From NCBI RefSeq assembly GCF_027533625.1, contig NZ_JAQAGZ010000015.1:62001-126000 (forward strand): a stretch of 64,000 bases of DNA, read 5' to 3'. The translations under genes were made by a program, and so were the position numbers. This DNA is from Paenibacillus gyeongsangnamensis (lineage in GTDB: Bacteria; Bacillota; Bacilli; Paenibacillales; NBRC-103111). Positions 1-8,817 of the stretch are shown piece by piece. Numbering within the stretch: the first letter of the stretch is position 1; the number at the start of each line of letters is the position of its first letter. The notes beneath the pieces were generated by a model, which ran no database searches, was not told the DNA's origin, and saw only the letters and a program-made list of their open reading frames with translations.

Positions 1-105
1 GTAGCAGAATGTGCCTATGACGTGGAGCCGGGAGAAGACCCGGAATTCTTTTGTCCAGAATGTAATGGAACGTTGGTAAGAAAGAAAGAGCCGACGGATA
101 AGTAA
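1..105 (+). CDS. C-terminal end of a small zinc-ribbon-like protein (partial)
   Basis: The reading frame is open from the window edge to TAA at 103-105 and gives 34 residues. It ends in a Cys-Pro-Glu-Cys pair, with a further Cys upstream, then a Lys/Arg-rich tail. This looks like half of a zinc ribbon or rubredoxin-type knuckle. The start lies outside the window, so the family cannot be named. The two hairpins that follow support this being the real 3' end of a gene. Confidence 0.5.
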   Translation, partial: VAECAYDVEPGEDPEFFCPECNGTLVRKKEPTDK

Positions 106-148
106 ACCGTCGGCTAGAAGGTTAAGTCACCCGAAGGGTGATTTTGTT
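90..148 (+). terminator. Tandem hairpins ending the first gene
   Basis: A first hairpin pairs GCCGACGG (90-97) with CCGTCGGC (107-114) across the stop codon. A second pairs TCACCC (127-132) with GGGTGA (136-141) over a GAA loop and is followed by a T-rich run (142-148). The second has the form of an intrinsic terminator. Confidence 0.7.
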
Positions 149-288
149 CATTTATTTTAATAATCAGCGCAAGTTAAGGTATTGTATCCCAGTAAAGAAA
201 GATGAGTTATAGTAAGATGAGCATTGGATAATGTTTTGTGAAGTAAAGCCATTTGATACACAAAAAGAAATGCGGGATGAATTTATAA

Positions 289-882
289 ATGGGAAAATTG
301 TTTGCAAAGATTTATGATATAATGATGCAGCCTCTGGAACAAAAAGGATTAACTGAATTAAGAAAAAACCTGATACGTAATGCCAGGGGGAAAGTGTTGG
401 AAATCGGGTCGGGTACAGGACTGAACTTTCCATTTTACGAACGGGCTGATAAAGTAATCGCAATTGAACCTCAACCATTGATGATGAATCGCTCTCTAAT
501 AAGAGCGAACGATGCTTTAGTTCCGATTGATGTTGTTTTAGCTGATGCAGAAGAAATCCCGTTTCAAGACAATACCTTTGATACTGTTGTTGGCACATTG
601 GTTTTATGTACTATTCCAAACCCTTTAAAGACGTTAGAAGAAATAAGAAGAGTATGTAAACCTCACGGAACAATCCTTTTCTTAGAGCATGTCCGATTAG
701 ACCGTCCGATACTAGGGCGAATACAGGATTGGTTAACACCCATTTGGAAACATGTTTGCGATGGCTGTCATTTAAACCGGAAAACCGTTGAACTAATAAA
801 TAAAGTAGGATTCAAACTTGTTCGTAAAAAACAATATTGTAAAAATTTACTTCTGGAAATTGAATTGTTAAACAGTAAATAG
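289..882 (+). CDS. Class I SAM-dependent methyltransferase
   Basis: The protein has 197 residues. The glycine-rich SAM-binding motif VLEIGSGTGLN lies near residue 36. It is followed by an acidic end of beta-2 (AIEPQP), the adenine-binding region DAEEIPF and a post-motif LFLEHVR. This is the order of the UbiE/Coq5-like methyltransferase_11 fold, close to METTL7-like proteins. The substrate cannot be read from sequence. The ribosome binding site is weak (GCGGGA 12 bases before ATG). The gene stands alone between the terminator at 148 and copper-gene relics, so its neighbours give no functional hint. Confidence 0.88.
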   Translation: MGKLFAKIYDIMMQPLEQKGLTELRKNLIRNARGKVLEIGSGTGLNFPFYERADKVIAIEPQPLMMNRSLIRANDALVPIDVVLADAEEIPFQDNTFDTVVGTLVLCTIPNPLKTLEEIRRVCKPHGTILFLEHVRLDRPILGRIQDWLTPIWKHVCDGCHLNRKTVELINKVGFKLVRKKQYCKNLLLEIELLNSK

Positions 883-899
883 CTTCCCAAAAATATGAG

Positions 900-1107
900 G
901 TGAAACAAAGATTTCAAGCAAGTACGTGTAAAATTACGATGCCTCCTGATTGGTTCATTGAAGATAAAGCATTTTCTCTAGGGAATGGAGAATATCGTTT
1001 GACTGGCAGCTTATTACACGCAGGCTGGAGTAACCCAAATGGAAGTTATTGTAATGACCGACAATAATGAGGAGCTCCACTTTCCGTTTGAAATAAGAGT
1101 ACCTTGA
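900..1107 (+). pseudogene. Relic of a YtkA/YcnJ-like C-terminal domain
   Basis: From about 900 one frame reads a protein-like stretch (MPPDWFIEDKAFSLGNGEY, from 942). It runs out of sense near 1015, and a second frame continues with AGVTQMEVIVMTDNNEEL to a TGA at 1107. Joined, the two halves resemble the beta-sandwich tail of YtkA-like or YcnJ copper proteins: a G-x-Y step, a hydrophobic G-V-T-Q-x-x-V strand and an IRV end. The gene is therefore probably frameshifted and truncated. Its position next to csoR fits a decayed copper-uptake gene. The family assignment is an inference from pattern only. Confidence 0.35.
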
Positions 1108-1109
1108 GC

Positions 1110-1230
1110 CTGTATGGCAAAGGAACGGCATTCCCTAGCACAAGCCAAACACATTTGACCGCATATTTGCGAATCTTGATTTGGATGCCTCAAGCATTCA
1201 TTGGCGCAGATTTCACAAACTACGTATTGT
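1110..1230 (-). pseudogene. Fragment of a Csp-type four-helix-bundle copper-storage protein (DUF326)
   Basis: Read on the minus strand, this stretch gives VCEICANECLRH followed by CGQMCLACARECRSFA. The spacing Cys-x2-Cys-x3-Cys and Cys-x3-Cys-x2-Cys-x3-Cys is that of the last two helices of Csp1/Csp3-like (DUF326) copper-storage proteins. The first two helices are missing. The sequence upstream of the fragment is a copy of a repeat also found near kamA (1240-1270), so the gene appears cut by rearrangement. The fragment is immediately next to csoR, which fits a copper role for the ancestor. Confidence 0.5.
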
Positions 1231-1239
1231 GATGGATAT

Positions 1240-1270
1240 GGCGGCGGGTGAGGTCTTTTTCTCATGCGCC
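1240..1270. repeat. Dispersed repeat copy, shared with the kamA terminator
   Basis: The 16-mer GGCGGCGGGTGAGGTC plus five T occurs here and again at 50805-50825 and 56144-56164. The right half, read in reverse complement (GGCGCATGAGAAAAAGACC), is identical to 50760-50778. The copy therefore matches an arm of the hairpin behind kamA rather than a normal terminator of csoR or csp. Confidence 0.6.
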
Positions 1271-1288
1271 CAAATTATAGAAAAAGAC

Positions 1289-1317
1289 TTGATATACCAT
1301 ACAGGGGTATGTTATAT
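1289..1317 (+). promoter_or_regulatory. csoR promoter with embedded CsoR operator
   Basis: A -35 element TTGATA (1289-1294) and a -10 element TTATAT (1312-1317) are separated by 17 bases. The spacer holds ATACCATACAGGGGTAT (1294-1310), an imperfect palindrome of the copper-responsive CsoR type. Repressor binding in the spacer would block RNA polymerase, giving autoregulation of the csoR-copZ unit. Confidence 0.75.
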
Positions 1318-1340
1318 TGTAACCAGAGGAGGTTGATTGA

Positions 1341-1670
1341 ATGGAACATATGGACAATGAATTCAATGAATGCTGTCACACGGATTCCAGTGAACGTAAG
1401 AGCCATCACTCGGATAAAACAAAAAACAATCTCATTTCTCGTCTCAATCGCATAGAAGGTCAGATTCGGGGAATAAAAGGGCTTATTGAAAAAGATACGT
1501 ATTGTGATGATGTGTTAAATCAAATTGCAGCGGTGCAATCGGCGCTTAACAGCGTAGGTAAAGTGTTACTGGAAAACCATATGAACAGCTGCGTTATTGA
1601 ACGGATTCAGGAAGGCGATCATGAAGTGATCAAAGAACTTATGATTACGATGAATAAATTAATTAAATAA
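1341..1670 (+). CDS. csoR: Copper-sensing transcriptional repressor CsoR
   Basis: The protein has 109 residues and the all-helical CsoR/RcnR fold (ISRLNRIEGQIRGIKGLIE). The three Cu(I) ligands of CsoR are visible as Cys in YCDDVLNQ and as His and Cys in the HMNSC segment, giving the C-H-C pattern. An N-terminal tail is rich in His and Cys (ECCHTD, SHHSD), which is longer than usual. The ribosome binding site is AGAGGAGG with normal spacing. In the family, apo-CsoR binds its operator and Cu(I) releases it. The gene precedes copZ and copA, both of which have or share CsoR operators. Confidence 0.95.
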   Translation: MEHMDNEFNECCHTDSSERKSHHSDKTKNNLISRLNRIEGQIRGIKGLIEKDTYCDDVLNQIAAVQSALNSVGKVLLENHMNSCVIERIQEGDHEVIKELMITMNKLIK

Positions 1671-1685
1671 AGGGAGAGATTAGAT

Positions 1686-1889
1686 ATGAAAAACGTTACA
1701 TTAAAAGTTGAAGGAATGTCTTGCGGTCATTGTGTTAACTCCGTTGAAGGAGCTGTAAAGAAACTCGGTGCATCCGGTAAAGTCGATTTAAATGCCAAAT
1801 CCGTTACCGTTGAATTCGACGAGTCGAAGGTCTCCTTGGAAGCTATTAAGGAAGCGATTGAAGATCAAGGCTACGACGTGGTGAAATAA
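1686..1889 (+). CDS. copZ: Copper chaperone CopZ
   Basis: The protein has 67 residues in a single ferredoxin-like heavy-metal-associated domain. The Cu(I)-binding motif GMSCGHC lies at residues 10-16 and the terminal DQGYDV is typical of CopZ. It would carry Cu(I) to the N-terminal domains of the CopA ATPase encoded next. It starts 15 bases after csoR with a GGGAGAG ribosome binding site, so the two are probably co-transcribed. Confidence 0.95.
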   Translation: MKNVTLKVEGMSCGHCVNSVEGAVKKLGASGKVDLNAKSVTVEFDESKVSLEAIKEAIEDQGYDVVK

Positions 1890-1938
1890 GGGGGCCGCTT
1901 TGCGGCTCTTCCTACAGACATATTTTTTTTGATTTTTA

Positions 1939-1957
1939 TATACCCCATATGGGTATA
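1939..1957 (+). promoter_or_regulatory. CsoR operator in front of copA
   Basis: TATACCCCATATGGGTATA is a near-perfect inverted repeat (TATACCC, 5-base centre, GGGTATA) and a textbook CsoR box. It lies 22 bases before the copA start, so copA can be derepressed by copper independently of read-through from copZ. Confidence 0.85.
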
Positions 1958-1978
1958 ATGATAAGAGGTGACGGTGAC

Positions 1979-4402
1979 ATGGAAAAACCATTGGAGCAGC
2001 AGCAAGCAATGCTGCAAATAGCAGGAATGACATGCGCGGCCTGCGCAAATCGTATTGAAAAAGGTCTCAAAAAATTAGAAGGCGTAACGGATGCAAACGT
2101 AAATTTTGCCCTGGAGAAAGCAGCTGTAACCTATAATCCGAACCAAGTAAGCCTTAAAGATATGGAACAAAAAATAGAAGATCTTGGTTACAGTTCCGTC
2201 AAGGATCAAGTTGACTTTAATATCATAGGAATGACATGTGCCGCTTGTGCTACGAGAATTGAAAAAGGCTTAAACAAAATGCCGGGTGTCAGCAAAGCTG
2301 TCGTTAACCTGGCTTTGGAGACGGCCCATGTAGAGTATAATTCCGCCGAGATCAGCTCTGCAGATATGATCAACAAAGTCGACCAGCTTGGATATCAGGC
2401 CATCCGCAAACAGGAAAACGCAGGAGTAGATTATCGGCAAAAAGAAATTCAACATAAGAAAATGCAACTGGCTGTTTCCGCGATTTTATCTTTCCCATTA
2501 CTCTGGGCAATGGTCAGCCACTTTTCGTTCACATCATGGATTTACCTGCCCGATTTTTTAATGAACCCTTGGGTTCAGCTTGTACTCGCTACTCCGGTTC
2601 AGTTTATTATTGGCAGGCAGTTTTATGTAGGTGCCTACAAAGCACTTCGTAATAAAAGCGCGAATATGGATGTGCTTGTATCCCTTGGAACTTCCGCCGC
2701 ATATTTCTATAGTCTGTATTTAACCATACAGTGGGCCGCCTCAAGTGAGATGCACCGCCATGCCCCGGATATGTATTACGAAACCAGCGCTATCCTTATT
2801 ACTTTGATTATTTTAGGGAAATTATTCGAGGCTCTGGCTAAAGGGCGCACATCGGAAGCCATAAAAAAGCTTATGGGGCTGCAAGCCAAAACAGCGCTTG
2901 TTATTCGCGATGGAGCGGAGGTTTCCGTACCTGTTGAGGATTTGCTCATTGGGGACATCATTTTGGTTAAGCCCGGAGAAAAAATCCCTGTTGACGGTAA
3001 GGTGTTAGAAGGCAATTCCGCTGTTGATGAATCGATGTTAACGGGTGAAAGCATTCCGGTGGAGAAAAGAGCCGGGGATGGCGTCATTGGCGCCACAGTG
3101 AATAAAAACGGAAGCCTGAAAATCGAAGCTACCCGCGTGGGCAAAGAAACCGCACTCGCTCAAATCATTAAAGTAGTCGAAGAAGCTCAGGGATCAAAGG
3201 CACCCATTCAGCGTATAGCCGATGTCATTTCAGGTATTTTTGTACCGATCGTTGTAGGCATTGCGCTTGTAACGTTCTTGATTTGGTTCTTTTGGATTCA
3301 ACCCGGAGAGTTTGCGGCTGCACTGGAGAAAGCGATCGCGGTGCTCGTCATCGCCTGCCCTTGCGCATTAGGTCTTGCGACGCCAACATCCATCATGGCA
3401 GGTTCGGGCCGAGCTGCCGAATTCGGTATCTTGTTCAAAGGCGGCGAGCATCTGGAATCGATGCAAAAAGTGCAAACCATTGTGCTTGATAAAACCGGAA
3501 CCGTAACGAAAGGCAAACCGGAATTGACTGACATTTTATTGGATTCTGCGGATCAGCGAACCGCTTTACGCTTAATAGGTTCGGCGGAGAAACGGTCGGA
3601 GCATCCGCTGGCAGAAGCTATCGTGTCGGGCATTCTGCAGAAAGGGATTCCTTTGTCCCTAGTTGAGGAGTTCGAGGCGATCCCGGGATATGGTATACGA
3701 GCGATCGTTGAAGGTAAAGAAGTGCTTGTCGGAACCCGGAAACTGCTTCAGCGGGAAGGTATTGATTTCAGAAAGTCTGATACAGCGATGGAGCGTTTAG
3801 AGTCCGAAGGAAAGACGGCCATGCTGGCTGCGATCAATAACCAATTCGTTGGGGTTATAGCGGTTGCCGATACGATCAAAGAAACTTCCAAAGAAGGCAT
3901 TGCCCGCTTAAAACAGCTGGGTATAGAAGTCATCATGATTACCGGCGATAACCAAAGGACCGCTCAAGCGATTGCCAACCAAGTGGGTATCGATCTTGTA
4001 CTCGCAGAGGTGCTTCCGGAGGGCAAAGCGGAAGAAGTGAAGAAGCTTCAGGCCCAAGGCCGCAAAGTGGCAATGGTGGGTGACGGCATTAACGATGCTC
4101 CGGCGCTCGCTACGGCGGATGTAGGTATTGCGATTGGCACCGGAACGGATATTGCCATGGAAGCAGCCGATGTGACCTTGATGCGCGGAGAACTGACCGG
4201 CATTGCAGAGGCCATCGATATGAGCCGGAAAACCATGAGCAATATTAAGCAAAATCTGTTTTGGGCACTGGCATACAATACGCTGGGGATTCCCATTGCA
4301 GCTATCGGATTATTGGCTCCCTGGGTTGCCGGAGCAGCTATGGCATTAAGTTCCGTATCGGTAGTTTTAAATGCACTTCGCTTACAACGGGTGAAATTAT
4401 AA
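1979..4402 (+). CDS. copA: Cu(I)-translocating P1B-type ATPase CopA
   Basis: The protein has about 807 residues. Two N-terminal HMA domains each carry GMTCAAC (near residues 16 and 84). Then follow membrane helices, the A-domain TGES loop, the transport-site motif [11 protein letters not shown], the phosphorylation motif DKTGTVTKG, the HP motif in SEHPLAEAI and the hinge [11 protein letters not shown]. The CPC motif and two HMA domains place it among Cu(I) exporters. ATG at 1979 is chosen because AGAGGTG precedes it at good spacing; the ATG at 1949 lies inside the operator. It exports cytosolic Cu(I) across the membrane and is controlled by CsoR. Confidence 0.97.
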   Translation: MEKPLEQQQAMLQIAGMTCAACANRIEKGLKKLEGVTDANVNFALEKAAVTYNPNQVSLKDMEQKIEDLGYSSVKDQVDFNIIGMTCAACATRIEKGLNKMPGVSKAVVNLALETAHVEYNSAEISSADMINKVDQLGYQAIRKQENAGVDYRQKEIQHKKMQLAVSAILSFPLLWAMVSHFSFTSWIYLPDFLMNPWVQLVLATPVQFIIGRQFYVGAYKALRNKSANMDVLVSLGTSAAYFYSLYLTIQWAASSEMHRHAPDMYYETSAILITLIILGKLFEALAKGRTSEAIKKLMGLQAKTALVIRDGAEVSVPVEDLLIGDIILVKPGEKIPVDGKVLEGNSAVDESMLTGESIPVEKRAGDGVIGATVNKNGSLKIEATRVGKETALAQIIKVVEEAQGSKAPIQRIADVISGIFVPIVVGIALVTFLIWFFWIQPGEFAAALEKAIAVLVIACPCALGLATPTSIMAGSGRAAEFGILFKGGEHLESMQKVQTIVLDKTGTVTKGKPELTDILLDSADQRTALRLIGSAEKRSEHPLAEAIVSGILQKGIPLSLVEEFEAIPGYGIRAIVEGKEVLVGTRKLLQREGIDFRKSDTAMERLESEGKTAMLAAINNQFVGVIAVADTIKETSKEGIARLKQLGIEVIMITGDNQRTAQAIANQVGIDLVLAEVLPEGKAEEVKKLQAQGRKVAMVGDGINDAPALATADVGIAIGTGTDIAMEAADVTLMRGELTGIAEAIDMSRKTMSNIKQNLFWALAYNTLGIPIAAIGLLAPWVAGAAMALSSVSVVLNALRLQRVKL

Positions 4403-4422
4403 ATATGGGATGGGGATATCAG

Positions 4423-5040
4423 GTGGCTAAATTTGCTGTAACACCTGGCTTTTCTGAAGGTGGAACCATGTTTAAACCGGAACAGCTTGTCCTCCTCGGT
4501 TCGATTATAGGAGATGGCTCTCAGGTCGAACTTACAACGTTTAAGCAGCTCTATGTTGAGGTACAGGAAGATCGCATGGAGGAGGTTAAGGAGAAGCTTC
4601 AGGGAATCGGATTAGAAATTTATCCTGCAGGCTTTGTTACCAAGAGCCTGATCACCTGCAACTTTTGCCGCGGCGCTGAAGATGCCGGACTCCACGTAGC
4701 GGAGGAGCTAAACAAAGCGATTGCCGGTATGGAAACCCCCTCCCCGCTTAAAATTGGATATGCGGGATGTGCTCTCGGTACAAGTGAGCCCCTTCTTAAA
4801 GATATCGGGATTGTTAAAATGAAAGATGCTTTTGATATCTATATCGGCGGGGATGCCAAGTCGCTAAAACCTTCTTTTGCAACCCTGTTCCTATCCAATG
4901 TATCTGCCGATAAACTCATCTCTATCGTTCAAGGTCTAGTTCGATATTTCCAGATTCATGGTAAAGGCAAGGAAAAATTCTCGAAATTTATTAATCGCAT
5001 CAGTCTTGAATCTTTACGTGAGGCAGTAAGCGCCGCATGA
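4423..5040 (+). CDS. Nitrite/sulfite reductase half-domain-like protein
   Basis: About 205 residues. The N-terminal half (KFAVTPGF, LTTFKQLYVEV) is like the ferredoxin-like half-domain of nitrite and sulfite reductases. The C-terminal half has CNFCRGAED and GYAGCALGTSE, which sit where the 4Fe-4S/siroheme cysteine pairs are expected. The second pair lacks its usual second Cys, so cluster binding may differ. GTG at 4423 is preferred because GGGATGGGGA precedes it at 7 bases and gives the family-like MAKFAV start. ATG at 4405 is a possible longer start. The gene lies between copA and a two-component system and overlaps the regulator by four bases. Confidence 0.8.
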   Translation: MAKFAVTPGFSEGGTMFKPEQLVLLGSIIGDGSQVELTTFKQLYVEVQEDRMEEVKEKLQGIGLEIYPAGFVTKSLITCNFCRGAEDAGLHVAEELNKAIAGMETPSPLKIGYAGCALGTSEPLLKDIGIVKMKDAFDIYIGGDAKSLKPSFATLFLSNVSADKLISIVQGLVRYFQIHGKGKEKFSKFINRISLESLREAVSAA

Positions 5041-5732
5041 AAACAGTTCTAATGGTTGATGATGAAGAGAAAATCCGGGAAGTCGTGGTATCCTATTTGC
5101 AAAAAGAGGGATTCCAGGCGATGGAAGCAGAATCAGGAAATCAAGCCCTTGAACTGGTCCGCGGCGGAAGTATCAATCTTGTTATTTTAGATTTAATGCT
5201 TCCGGATATGTCCGGAGAAGAGGTTTGTAAGAAGATACGTCAGTTTTCACCCGTGCCTGTGATCATGCTGACGGCAAAAGTATCCGAAGATGACCGGATT
5301 CAGGGGTTGACACTAGGTGCCGACGATTATGTGGTGAAACCGTTTAGTCCTCGAGAGCTGATAGCCAGAGTGAAGGCCATCATGCGCCGCGCACAAAAAG
5401 ATTCTCTGCTTACGGAAGTGATTTCTTTTCAAGAGGATGAGCTTGTGATTCATGCGACACAACACGAGGTATACAGACATGGGCAGTTGGTGAGCCTTAC
5501 CCCTAATGAATTCAAACTGCTTCTTACGTTGGCTAGACATCCAGATCGAATATTTTCGAGGGATGAATTAGTTGAAAAAGTGCTCGGTTTTGATTATGAA
5601 GGTGACGCACGCGCTATAGACCAGCATGTAAAGAACCTGCGGCATAAAATTGAAACGGATCCTAAAAGACCAAAGTTTATCATTACCGTATTTGCCGTTG
5701 GGTACAGATTTGCAGGGGGAGACGTTTCATGA
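5037..5732 (+). CDS. OmpR/PhoB-family response regulator
   Basis: The protein has 231 residues. The receiver domain shows the acidic pair DDEE near residues 8-11, the phospho-acceptor Asp in LVILDLMLPDMSG (about residue 52), the switch Thr in MLTAK and the Lys in VVKPFSP. A winged-helix domain follows (LTPNEFKLLLTLARHP, and DQHVKNLRHKIE near the C-terminus). The start overlaps the preceding stop (ATGA), so translation is probably coupled. With the kinase that follows it forms a two-component system; its place downstream of copA suggests metal or envelope redox stress as the signal, but this is inference. Confidence 0.95.
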   Translation: MKTVLMVDDEEKIREVVVSYLQKEGFQAMEAESGNQALELVRGGSINLVILDLMLPDMSGEEVCKKIRQFSPVPVIMLTAKVSEDDRIQGLTLGADDYVVKPFSPRELIARVKAIMRRAQKDSLLTEVISFQEDELVIHATQHEVYRHGQLVSLTPNEFKLLLTLARHPDRIFSRDELVEKVLGFDYEGDARAIDQHVKNLRHKIETDPKRPKFIITVFAVGYRFAGGDVS

Positions 5733-6817
5733 GAGGGTTAACGGCTCGAATTGCGATAGCCTTTATCGGAATCGTCTCCGGTATTTTGCTGATTTCCACC
5801 ATCACATTTATTTTAGAGACGCATTACCATTTTGCCTTGTATCAGCATCAGGCACAAGATATGAACATGAACTCCCCCACATTTGATGCTCACTTTGAAC
5901 AAGCATTGGTTCAATCCGTGCTTTGGACAGCCACCCTGGGCATAGCTTTGGCAATTGTGCTCAGTCTCTTTGTGGCAAGGCGAATCACCGCTCCGCTCAT
6001 CCAGATGAAGGACATTGCTGAACGAATGGCAAAAGGAGAACGTGGAGCGAGAACAACCCTAAAAGGCAATGACGAGCTTTCTGAACTGGGAGGTTCGCTA
6101 AACTTTTTAGCCGAGCAGCTAGAACATCAGGAACAGCTTCGTAAAACGATGACTGCTGATGTAGCACATGAATTAAGAACACCGCTCACAACGCTTAAAA
6201 GCCACATGGAAGCGATGATCGAAGGGGTATGGGAGCCTACACGTAAGCGGCTTGTGTCTTGCTTTGAAGAAATTGAGCGGCTTCGGCATCTTGTGGGGGA
6301 TTTAGAGCAGCTCACAGAGATGGAATCCCCTCATTTTAAGCTTTACAAAAATAGGGAAGACATTTCAGCTTTGATCCAGCATGCCGTTGAAGCTTCTATG
6401 GCTTCGTATGAACGAAAAGACGTTGATTTATATTTTGAAAAGGATGCTCCGGTATATGGCACTGTTGACCGTCAAAGAATTGGGCAAATACTCTTGAATT
6501 TGCTATCCAACGCGCTGAAATTCACCCCTCCAGGGGGATCCGTTTCCATCAAGTTAAAGCAGTTAAAGGATATGATATCCATTACTGTAACAGATACTGG
6601 AATCGGGATCCCGAGCTCCGAACTGCCATATGTACTCGAGCGGTTTTATCGAGTTGATAAATCCCGTGATCGCAAATCCGGTGGAAGCGGAATTGGACTA
6701 ACGATCGTACAGAGACTGGTTGAAGCCCACGGCGGAATCATCAGACTGGAAAGTCATATAGGAGCGGGAACTGTCGTAACGCTTCTTTTCCCCTACACAA
6801 GTTCTACACAAGTATGA
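5729..6817 (+). CDS. Membrane sensor histidine kinase
   Basis: The protein has 362 residues. An N-terminal helix (IAIAFIGIVSGILLIS) and a second near residue 70 frame a short extracellular loop of only about 40 residues with Met and His (HQAQDMNMNSPTFDAHFEQ). A HAMP linker follows. The H-box is ADVAHELRTPLTT, with N-box NLLSNALKFTPPGG, G1 DTGIGIP and G2 GGSGIGLTIV. It overlaps the response regulator by four bases and is its likely partner. The Met/His content of the sensor loop would suit a copper or silver sensor such as CusS, but this is unproven. Confidence 0.95.
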   Translation: MRGLTARIAIAFIGIVSGILLISTITFILETHYHFALYQHQAQDMNMNSPTFDAHFEQALVQSVLWTATLGIALAIVLSLFVARRITAPLIQMKDIAERMAKGERGARTTLKGNDELSELGGSLNFLAEQLEHQEQLRKTMTADVAHELRTPLTTLKSHMEAMIEGVWEPTRKRLVSCFEEIERLRHLVGDLEQLTEMESPHFKLYKNREDISALIQHAVEASMASYERKDVDLYFEKDAPVYGTVDRQRIGQILLNLLSNALKFTPPGGSVSIKLKQLKDMISITVTDTGIGIPSSELPYVLERFYRVDKSRDRKSGGSGIGLTIVQRLVEAHGGIIRLESHIGAGTVVTLLFPYTSSTQV

Positions 6818-6859
6818 TTTACAATGATCATGAGACAAAGAATGAATTAGGAGGAAATC

Positions 6860-7720
6860 ATGAAAAAAGTTGTAATTTCCGTTTTACTTACTGCGGCGCT
6901 CCTAACAGCTTGCGGAAAAGCAGGAACGACGGATCAGCATTCGCACAGCGGAGCTGCAGGCTCAACGCAAGGCGATATGGCAGGCATGGATCATTCCGGG
7001 ATGGCCAAAGGGGGGGACTCCTCCCAAGCCGCTAATGTTCAAGCCCAGTTTAAGCTTTCGACGGATAAGCCGCAGCCGAATCAAGATACGACAATCACCA
7101 TAACGGTTCAAGATAAAAATGGAAAGCTGATTGATAAATTTGATACGGTGCATGAAAAACAAATGCATCTTATCGTTGTAAGCAAGGATTTGTCTTTCTT
7201 TAACCACATTCACCCTGATTATAAAGGGAACGGTGTTTTTACCGTTACAACTCAGTTCCCAACAGCCGGCGACTTTAAATTGATCGCTGACATAACTCCA
7301 ACCGGTATGGGAGCGATGAACAAAAGCCAGTGGGTTACGGTTCAAGGTAGCGCACCGGCAGCCAAACCGATTGAACCGGATGCGACATACACTAAAGTCG
7401 TGGATGGAAAAGAAGTTACGCTTACGTTTGATCACTTGATGGCAAATATGGAACTGAACATGAATTTTAATATCAAAGATGCTCAAACGAAGAAGCCTGT
7501 CACGGACTTGCAGCCATACTTAGGTGCAGTCGGTCATGTTGTGATTTTAAGCCAGGATGCCGAAAATTATCTTCACGTCCACCCGACAGATGAGAAAGCA
7601 AAAGGACCAGACGCTAAATTTATGACGGCTTTCCCGCACAGCGGTATTTATAAAGTATGGGGACAATTCCAGCAAAACGGGAAAGTCATTACCGTACCTT
7701 TTGTCGTAAAAGTACCGTAA
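6860..7720 (+). CDS. YtkA-like lipoprotein with Met/His copper-binding-type region
   Basis: The protein has 286 residues. Its signal peptide ends in the lipobox LLTAC, so it should be a lipoprotein on the outer face. Residues about 24-56 are rich in His, Met and Gly (QHSHSG, GDMAGMDHSGMAKGG), as in extracytoplasmic copper-binding proteins. Two beta-sandwich units follow. Each carries an H-x-H motif (FFNHIHPDY and YLHVHPTDE), and the first is recognisable as a YtkA-like domain. It has its own AGGAGG ribosome binding site 42 bases after the kinase gene and ends at strong terminators, so it closes the copper operon. Copper or oxidant binding at the surface is the likely role. Confidence 0.82.
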   Translation: MKKVVISVLLTAALLTACGKAGTTDQHSHSGAAGSTQGDMAGMDHSGMAKGGDSSQAANVQAQFKLSTDKPQPNQDTTITITVQDKNGKLIDKFDTVHEKQMHLIVVSKDLSFFNHIHPDYKGNGVFTVTTQFPTAGDFKLIADITPTGMGAMNKSQWVTVQGSAPAAKPIEPDATYTKVVDGKEVTLTFDHLMANMELNMNFNIKDAQTKKPVTDLQPYLGAVGHVVILSQDAENYLHVHPTDEKAKGPDAKFMTAFPHSGIYKVWGQFQQNGKVITVPFVVKVP

Positions 7721-7727
7721 TAGGTTT

Positions 7728-7814
7728 GAAGCTCAGTTGTTTTGCGACTGGGCTTCCTTCTTATGTGAAAAGTAAAGTAGCCAATTCGAATAAGAGTTGG
7801 CTACTTTACTTTTG
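7728..7814 (+). terminator. Double intrinsic terminator after the copper operon
   Basis: GAAGCTCAGT (7728-7737) pairs with ACTGGGCTTC (7746-7755). A second hairpin has a perfect 14-bp stem, 7771-7784 with 7797-7810, followed by TTTTG. The second is the stronger and probably works in both directions. Confidence 0.85.
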
Positions 7815-7882
7815 ATTTGATATAAATAAATTATGCGGCAATTATCAGATTGAACCATCATCATATTAAAGGCGGTTTGAAC

Positions 7883-8770
7883 ATGAAGTTGTATGGAGCT
7901 TCGTTTTTGGTTAGATTAGGTGCAGCTTCTCTTATAGTCCCCATGCTCCTTGTGTCGGGATGTCAATCTTCTCTTCCAAGTAATTTACCTGCGAAAGCTG
8001 ACATGAATAATGTACAAGCAAATGAACAGCCCGTTACAACGGAAGTACAAAATTTAGAGGTTAAACCTTCGCAAGAGAAAGATATACCAAGTACACCGAC
8101 AGATAAGATTCCTGATAACCCGTTGGGATCTGAAGTCGGAAAACCGAAGGAAGAAGCAAATGTTGTCGAAGCATCCAAAACGCACAAAATCTCCGCTTTA
8201 AAACCGGTTTACACCGTTGCAAAAGGCACGGTAGCGATTACGATCGATGACGGACCGACACGATATACAAAGGAACTTCTAAAGGTTCTTCGTGAGAATG
8301 ATGCCAAGGTAACCTTTTTCTTTCTTGGGCAAAATGCCGCTGCTTACCCTCAAGCCGTAACCGAGGCGGTTTATGACGGTAATGAAATCGGTTATCATTC
8401 CAATTCGCACCCCAAAATGACTAGTATGACGTACGATGAACAAAAAAAAGAATTCGACCTCGGTTTAAATAAGCTGCAGAAATTGGTCGCCAAGCCTGTT
8501 AAACTATTCCGCCCTCCTTATGGAGCATATAATAATGATACAAAACTTGTGACGGAAGAGCACAGCATGAGCATGATTCTCTGGGATGAAGACCCACGGG
8601 ATTGGTCCACAACCGATTCCGCCGCTGTGGTTAAGCAAGTATTAGCGCAAGTTAAATCAGGGGGGATTATTGTTATGCACGACCATCCCTCGACGATTGC
8701 TGCCTTGCCTGACATTATTAAAGGTATCAAGTCGAAAGGGATGAGATTGGTAACCATTCCGTCACGATAA
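7883..8770 (+). CDS. Polysaccharide deacetylase lipoprotein (NodB/PgdA type)
   Basis: About 295 residues. Signal peptide with lipobox LLVSGC, then a low-complexity Pro/Glu/Lys spacer and a NodB domain. Motif 1 is TIDDGPT (catalytic Asp and metal Asp), motif 2 is HSNSHPKM, motif 3 is RPPYGAYN, motif 4 DEDPRDW and motif 5 IIVMHD. These are all the metal-binding and catalytic positions of the CE4 family. It probably removes acetyl groups from cell-wall glycan at the outer face. ATG at 7883 follows AAAGGCGG at 8 bases. It lies between two terminators and is probably monocistronic. Confidence 0.93.
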   Translation: MKLYGASFLVRLGAASLIVPMLLVSGCQSSLPSNLPAKADMNNVQANEQPVTTEVQNLEVKPSQEKDIPSTPTDKIPDNPLGSEVGKPKEEANVVEASKTHKISALKPVYTVAKGTVAITIDDGPTRYTKELLKVLRENDAKVTFFFLGQNAAAYPQAVTEAVYDGNEIGYHSNSHPKMTSMTYDEQKKEFDLGLNKLQKLVAKPVKLFRPPYGAYNNDTKLVTEEHSMSMILWDEDPRDWSTTDSAAVVKQVLAQVKSGGIIVMHDHPSTIAALPDIIKGIKSKGMRLVTIPSR

Positions 8771-8774
8771 AAAT

Positions 8775-8814
8775 AAAAGGACATGTATGCAGTGCGGCGG
8801 CATCATGTCCTTTT
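8775..8814. terminator. Bidirectional terminator between converging genes
   Basis: AAAAGGACATG (8775-8785) is the perfect complement of CATGTCCTTTT (8804-8814). With A and T runs on both sides it can end the deacetylase transcript and the minus-strand small gene. Confidence 0.85.
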
Positions 8815-8817
8815 CAG

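Noticed and set aside
1949-1978. Longer copA start at ATG 1949
   Set aside because: It lies inside the CsoR operator and has no ribosome binding site; ATG 1979 has AGAGGTG at normal spacing.
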